Shown here piece by piece: positions 6,656 through 9,492 of a stretch of 9,492 bases of DNA. This DNA comes from Bacteroidota bacterium (lineage in GTDB: Bacteria > Bacteroidota > Bacteroidia > UKL13-3). The stretch is taken from assembly GCA_004293295.1 (NCBI GenBank), contig RDYC01000255.1:1-9492 (forward strand). Reading direction: 5' to 3'. The notes under the pieces are model-generated. The model was not told the origin of the DNA. It saw nothing but the letters and a program-made list of their open reading frames with translations, and did not search any database. The first letter of the stretch is position 1. Every line of letters starts with the position of its first letter. Made by a program: the position numbers and the translations under genes.

Positions 6656-7398
6656 TATTGCTTTAAAAATAAATCAATTGGCTGCCCACCATTTATTGTT
6701 GCTCCCTCGGCAAAAGATGGGTTTTGCTTGTAAATAGTTGCCGCTGAAGAATCAGCGATAACACCCAAGTACACCACTGATCCCAGAGATAACGAAGAAC
6801 TTGCTAATAAATTATTTGCCTCTTGTAATGTTAAACCTATTAAGTTAGGTAAAGGGATACTTTCTCCCTCAAGCCCGTTGCCTAAAACCAAATCAACCGT
6901 ACTTCCTTTGCTTATTTTTTGTCCTGCATTTATGTTGGCATTATACAATTGCATCCCCAACACCACATCTTTGGCAATATCGGGTTTATAAATGAGTTTG
7001 CCCATCTTTAAGCCAACTGCAGAAAGCATTGCTTCGGCCTGCCTTAAAGAAACATCCAACAAATTAGGAAGCACCACCGTTGGCACACTATTGCTGTTAA
7101 TGGTGAGGTAGATTACACGGCCTTCTTTAACTTTACTCTTTGCAGCCGGATTTTGCTCAAGTATGCTTAATTTGGGTTTGCCCTCGAAATACAAGGAATC
7201 GCTTATTGCATAACGCAATTTTTTCTCAGTTAATAAGTGTATTGCGTCATCTATCTGTAACCCGCTTAAATCAGGAACCGAAAGGTACTCTCCATGTCGG
7301 GTATAGCCGTTTAATAAAAACGAAACTAAAGTAAATAAACCAGCTATCGTTAGTAAAATAACAACGAAATGGGCGCCAAGAGTTTTTAAAAAGTGCAT
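6655..7398 (-). CDS. Membrane-anchored protein with three PASTA domains
   Basis: 247 residues. A single membrane segment at about 10-29 is followed by three PASTA repeats at about 38-102, 106-173 and 180-246, each opening with a V/L-P-(D/N)-L block (VPDLSGL, LPNLLDV, LPNLIGL) and ending in an alternating hydrophobic strand. There is no kinase, transpeptidase or glycosyltransferase domain, so this is not a PknB or PBP2x but the stand-alone PASTA type found in Bacteroidota. PASTA domains bind peptidoglycan fragments or act as spacers in cell-wall proteins; the repeats should face the periplasm. The D-Ala-D-Ala ligase homologue upstream supports an envelope role. The stop TAA overlaps the next gene's ATG by one base. 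A TATATTTA box, a partial -7 match, lies about 18 bp upstream at 7416-7423. Confidence 0.88.
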   Translation of the reverse strand: MHFLKTLGAHFVVILLTIAGLFTLVSFLLNGYTRHGEYLSVPDLSGLQIDDAIHLLTEKKLRYAISDSLYFEGKPKLSILEQNPAAKSKVKEGRVIYLTINSNSVPTVVLPNLLDVSLRQAEAMLSAVGLKMGKLIYKPDIAKDVVLGMQLYNANINAGQKISKGSTVDLVLGNGLEGESIPLPNLIGLTLQEANNLLASSSLSLGSVVYLGVIADSSAATIYKQNPSFAEGATINGGQPIDLFLKQ

Positions 7399-7411
7399 AC
7401 TTAGTTTAACG

Positions 7412-7439
7412 TTGGTAAATATAAAAATTAAATTGGTAA
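7412..7439 (-). promoter_or_regulatory. Direct repeat TTACCAA and weak -7-like box before the PASTA gene
   Basis: Read on the minus strand, TTACCAA occurs twice (7439-7433 and 7418-7412), 21 bp apart, and the second copy overlaps the weak -7-like TATATTTA (7423-7416). The 57-bp gap between the toxin stop and the PASTA start could thus hold a separate promoter. No -33 box is evident, so the evidence is thin. Confidence 0.25.
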
Positions 7440-7455
7440 CCTGAATACCCGCATA

Positions 7456-7884
7456 TCAACGTTTTATCTCACCAATATATTTTGTTAAAAATTCGTGGCT
7501 ATTATATACCTCCAAACTGCTAAAGTTAAAGTCTTCCGTATCTTCTGTCACAATACAACTGCATTGTTCAGCCATGGCTGCATAATATTGCATTCCATCT
7601 TCAAAATCCTGCACCCTCTTATCTGTCAGAGCTTGCTGTACAGCCTCCTTGGTAACATCAATAATATTTATAAAACTGCATAAATGTGCCATTTTTTCTT
7701 TAGCTATTTTAGTTCCGCTTTTTTTTTCGGCAAAGTAAAAAGCTATTGCCAAACAAATTGGAGAAGTAATTAAGGTAAAACGTGGATGATTGGTTAAACT
7801 TAGTACCCTAGCGGCATAAGTAAACACTGGCATTTCTTTGTTTAAAACCGCCACCAGCACATTAGCATCAATGTATATCTTCAT
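7456..7884 (-). CDS. PIN-domain ribonuclease toxin (VapC-like)
   Basis: 142 residues, standard for a VapC-type toxin. PIN proteins are Mg2+/Mn2+-dependent RNases that cut tRNA, rRNA or mRNA when freed from their antitoxin. The acidic site appears intact: Asp6 in YIDANVL, Glu53 in YFAEKK as the likely second acid, Asp96 in DFEDGMQYYAA at 93-103, and Asp115/Asp118 in TEDTEDF at 113-119 (the usual T-x-(N/D)-x-x-D-F). The start codon overlaps the antitoxin stop by four bases (ATGA), a common arrangement that ties toxin translation to antitoxin translation. The target RNA cannot be predicted. The pair sits between the ligase and PASTA genes on the same strand, so readthrough could carry into the PASTA operon. 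Confidence 0.87.
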   Translation of the reverse strand: MKIYIDANVLVAVLNKEMPVFTYAARVLSLTNHPRFTLITSPICLAIAFYFAEKKSGTKIAKEKMAHLCSFINIIDVTKEAVQQALTDKRVQDFEDGMQYYAAMAEQCSCIVTEDTEDFNFSSLEVYNSHEFLTKYIGEIKR

Positions 7885-8144
7885 TTCTTTTTGCGTGATG
7901 CGTAATATTCATCTTTAGTTTTTTTGCGGGCTTCTTTTATGGGCTTGTAAATGGCTTCTCCTTCTGAAACCATGCTTACCCACTCGCTAATGGGTAAATC
8001 ATCAAGCGATGGGTAGTTTTTAAGGGTAAGCTGCGAGTAAATAAACTCCGTTAACCTAGATAAGCTGATATTGTGACTATTAGCGAATTCTTTGGCATTG
8101 GCTATTACTTCGGAGTTAAAGCTTAAGGTTATCTTGGTATCCAT
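7881..8144 (-). CDS. DUF6364-type antitoxin (ribbon-helix-helix-like)
   Basis: 87 residues. The N-terminus, MDTKITLSFNSEVIANAKEF, followed by ANSHNISLSRLTEFIYSQL, is the pattern of the DUF6364 antitoxins: a beta-strand for DNA contact followed by two helices, as in ribbon-helix-helix repressors. The C-terminal half (about 45-87) is charged and ends in a Lys/Arg-rich tail (EARKKTKDEYYASRKKK) that would wrap the toxin; PIN partners are commonly found with this family. It probably neutralises the toxin and represses its own promoter. That promoter, at 8161-8191, is the best in the window. Its stop codon overlaps the toxin start. Confidence 0.82.
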   Translation of the reverse strand: MDTKITLSFNSEVIANAKEFANSHNISLSRLTEFIYSQLTLKNYPSLDDLPISEWVSMVSEGEAIYKPIKEARKKTKDEYYASRKKK

Positions 8145-8160
8145 ATTTTTTTCTATACGT

Positions 8161-8191
8161 CAAAAATATTATTTTTATACGGGTTTTCAAA
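8161..8191 (-). promoter_or_regulatory. Bacteroidota-type promoter of the toxin-antitoxin pair
   Basis: On the minus strand, TTTG (8191-8188) and TATTTTTG (8168-8161) are separated by 19 bp, matching the Bacteroidota primary-sigma consensus (TTTG, about 19-21 bp, TAnnTTTG). The -7 box ends 16 bp before the antitoxin ATG. The -33 TTTG overlaps the TGA stop of the ligase gene (8189-8187). An AT-rich inverted stretch around 8163-8177 (AAAATAATATTTT) may serve as the antitoxin operator. Confidence 0.7.
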
Positions 8192-9492
8192 TTTTTTCTT
8201 GCTTTTTTGTTCGTTGTTCTCCAAAATTTAAAATGCTATCTATAAACTCATATGGCTTATAACCGTTTAATGCACACTGATGAAAAATGGCTGTAGCGGG
8301 TGTCATTCCCGGTAAGGAGTTAACTTCAATAAAAATAACCTCTGGTGTGTTGTTCTTTTTTATTCGAACAAATGCATCAATCCTGCAGTACCCTTGCACA
8401 TTGAGTATTTTTGCTCCTTTAACTAACACAGCCTGTACTTCTTTACTTATCTTTTTTCTCACTTCCTCATCTTTGTGATACCTGGCTGGAGTAATGTTTT
8501 GGCCTTGTCCGGCTAAAAATTTCTCTTCCAAACTCAATATTTCTCCTTCGGCTAATGCTTCACTTGCCTCAAACGATTCATAAATGAGTTTTCCAGAAGC
8601 ATCATAATGAGTAAGCATGCCGCCAGTTATCTCTAAAAAATGTTCCGCATCATTCCTGTCAATAAATCCTTCAACAAGAAAATGCGGCTTTTTCGGAAAC
8701 TCTTCTTTAGGTTTAAGGCCAAGTTCCGATGCTAAAGAGGAAGGCACATGTATTGATTTTCGAAATACTGCTTCAGCATATTGGATTAATTCTTTGCTGC
8801 TTTTTATTTTTTTCACAGCACTACTGCATCCATCATCAACCGGTTTGGCTATTATCGGATAGCCAATTTGTTCAATCTTTTTAATAAGTTCTTTATTGTT
8901 TTCTTTCCAATCTTTTTCAAACACCATCAAATGTTCAGCTACCAACAACTTGTGCTTTTTTAACAGTTCATTGGTTTCAAACTTATTAATTGTTAAACGC
9001 GAACTTTCAACACCTGAACCATTGTATGGAATATTTAACTTATCAAGCTCTTGTTGTACTGTTCCATCTTCACCCGGTCGGCCATGAAGGGCAATAAAAA
9101 CGGCATCAGCCTTTTTGGCAAGCTGCTTGTAGGTAACTTTTTGTGGGGCAAAAAGATTCGAAGTATTCCCGTACTTATTAATGATTGTGTTGCACTCAGC
9201 AATAATTTTCTCTACAATTGGAGCACGTTTAAAGTGAAACACTTTTTCTTTAATATCATCAGCATTATCTTTTAACATCACGTTAATAGGAATAATGTGC
9301 AAACTATGCGACTGATGATCTCCGGTTACAAAAACAGGAAACGGCTGGTACTTATTGCTAGACGCAAGCTTCTCATAAATATTTCTACCACTTTCAACAC
9401 TGATATGTCTTTCAGTGCTGTATCCACCCATAAAAACGGCTACCCGCTTTTTTTTAAGTTGTTGTTTCTTATGTTGTGTTATTGCATCATCC
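8187..9492 (-). CDS. ddl: Long-form D-alanine--D-alanine ligase homologue (5' end outside the window)
   Basis: Ddl enzymes join two D-Ala using ATP to make the peptidoglycan terminal dipeptide. The frame is open to the right edge: the first in-frame ATG (9431) lies inside the GG-x-S-x-E motif, and the needed first strand VAVF precedes it, so the true start is beyond the window. Numbering from that Met, ATP-grasp Ddl motifs are GGYSTERHIS at 2-11, LHGRPGEDG at 115-123, KPVDDGCSS at 196-204, RID at 350-352 and EVNSLPGMT at 369-377. Relative to E. coli DdlB there is an insertion of about 45 residues before LHG and another of about 43 between KP and RID. The acceptor site looks altered (Phe305 for Tyr216, Cys202 for Ser150), so the second substrate may differ. 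The toxin-antitoxin genes follow 42 bp downstream. Family is sure, exact product less so. Confidence 0.85.
   Translation of the reverse strand, partial: DDAITQHKKQQLKKKRVAVFMGGYSTERHISVESGRNIYEKLASSNKYQPFPVFVTGDHQSHSLHIIPINVMLKDNADDIKEKVFHFKRAPIVEKIIAECNTIINKYGNTSNLFAPQKVTYKQLAKKADAVFIALHGRPGEDGTVQQELDKLNIPYNGSGVESSRLTINKFETNELLKKHKLLVAEHLMVFEKDWKENNKELIKKIEQIGYPIIAKPVDDGCSSAVKKIKSSKELIQYAEAVFRKSIHVPSSLASELGLKPKEEFPKKPHFLVEGFIDRNDAEHFLEITGGMLTHYDASGKLIYESFEASEALAEGEILSLEEKFLAGQGQNITPARYHKDEEVRKKISKEVQAVLVKGAKILNVQGYCRIDAFVRIKKNNTPEVIFIEVNSLPGMTPATAIFHQCALNGYKPYEFIDSILNFGEQRTKKQEKI

Noticed and set aside
6655..7398. PASTA protein as a Ser/Thr kinase or penicillin-binding protein
   Set aside because: It holds only one membrane segment and three PASTA repeats; there is no room for a kinase or transpeptidase domain.
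8145..8186. Intrinsic terminator between the ligase and antitoxin genes
   Set aside because: The region is A/T-rich but has no GC-containing stem followed by a T-run; it is better explained as the antitoxin promoter and operator.
8287..9275. Several open frames of 60-80 codons on the plus strand opposite the ligase gene
   Set aside because: All are antisense shadows of the conserved ligase; none has a convincing start region or domain.
9429..9431. ATG at 9431 as the start of the ligase
   Set aside because: It would remove the first beta-strand (VAVF) of the Ddl fold, and the frame stays open to the window edge.
1..9492. CRISPR array, insertion sequence, tRNA or rRNA
   Set aside because: No regularly spaced repeats, transposase, terminal inverted repeats or RNA-gene signatures were seen in the window.

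Overview
The window looks like chromosome from a low-GC member of the Bacteroidota. The evidence is a large secreted protein with a type IX secretion (T9SS) C-terminal sorting domain, a promoter matching the Bacteroidota pattern (TTTG, 19 bp, TATTTTTG), Bacteroidota-style AMP nucleosidase and DUF2147 proteins, and starts mostly without Shine-Dalgarno sequences. No phage, insertion sequence, CRISPR, rRNA or tRNA is seen. Every stretch over 300 bases is occupied by a gene, including the first 459 bases, which hold the 5' third of a membrane protein running off the left edge.

Layout. Positions 1-1253 (minus): a predicted AMP nucleosidase followed by a CitMHS_2/UIT3-type ion transporter (partial). 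Positions 1254-1347 are a divergent control region with a perfect 14-bp palindrome. Positions 1348-1806 (plus): a secreted DUF2147 protein with a clear intrinsic terminator. Positions 1924-3510 (plus): two consecutive kynurenine-pathway enzymes, 3-hydroxyanthranilate 3,4-dioxygenase and aminocarboxymuconate-semialdehyde decarboxylase (ACMSD), which together open the ring of 3-hydroxyanthranilate and commit the product to catabolism. A perfect hairpin spans the ACMSD stop codon where this unit meets the leftward genes.

Positions 3528-9492 (minus, read right to left): a long-form D-Ala-D-Ala ligase homologue (5' end outside the window), a DUF6364 antitoxin / PIN toxin pair with its own promoter, a membrane-anchored protein with three PASTA domains, a 938-residue T9SS cargo protein coupled to it by a TAATG overlap, and a single-domain rhodanese. 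The ligase and PASTA protein suggest a cell-envelope theme. The toxin-antitoxin pair looks like a self-contained module lodged between them.

The most interesting points are: the ligase has Phe and Cys where canonical Ddl has the Tyr and Ser of its acceptor-site triad, plus two large insertions and an N-terminal extension; the toxin-antitoxin promoter uses the ligase stop codon as part of its -33 box; and the T9SS cargo carries three tandem modules studded with candidate O-glycosylation motifs. I see nothing that clearly amounts to a wholly new multi-gene system.
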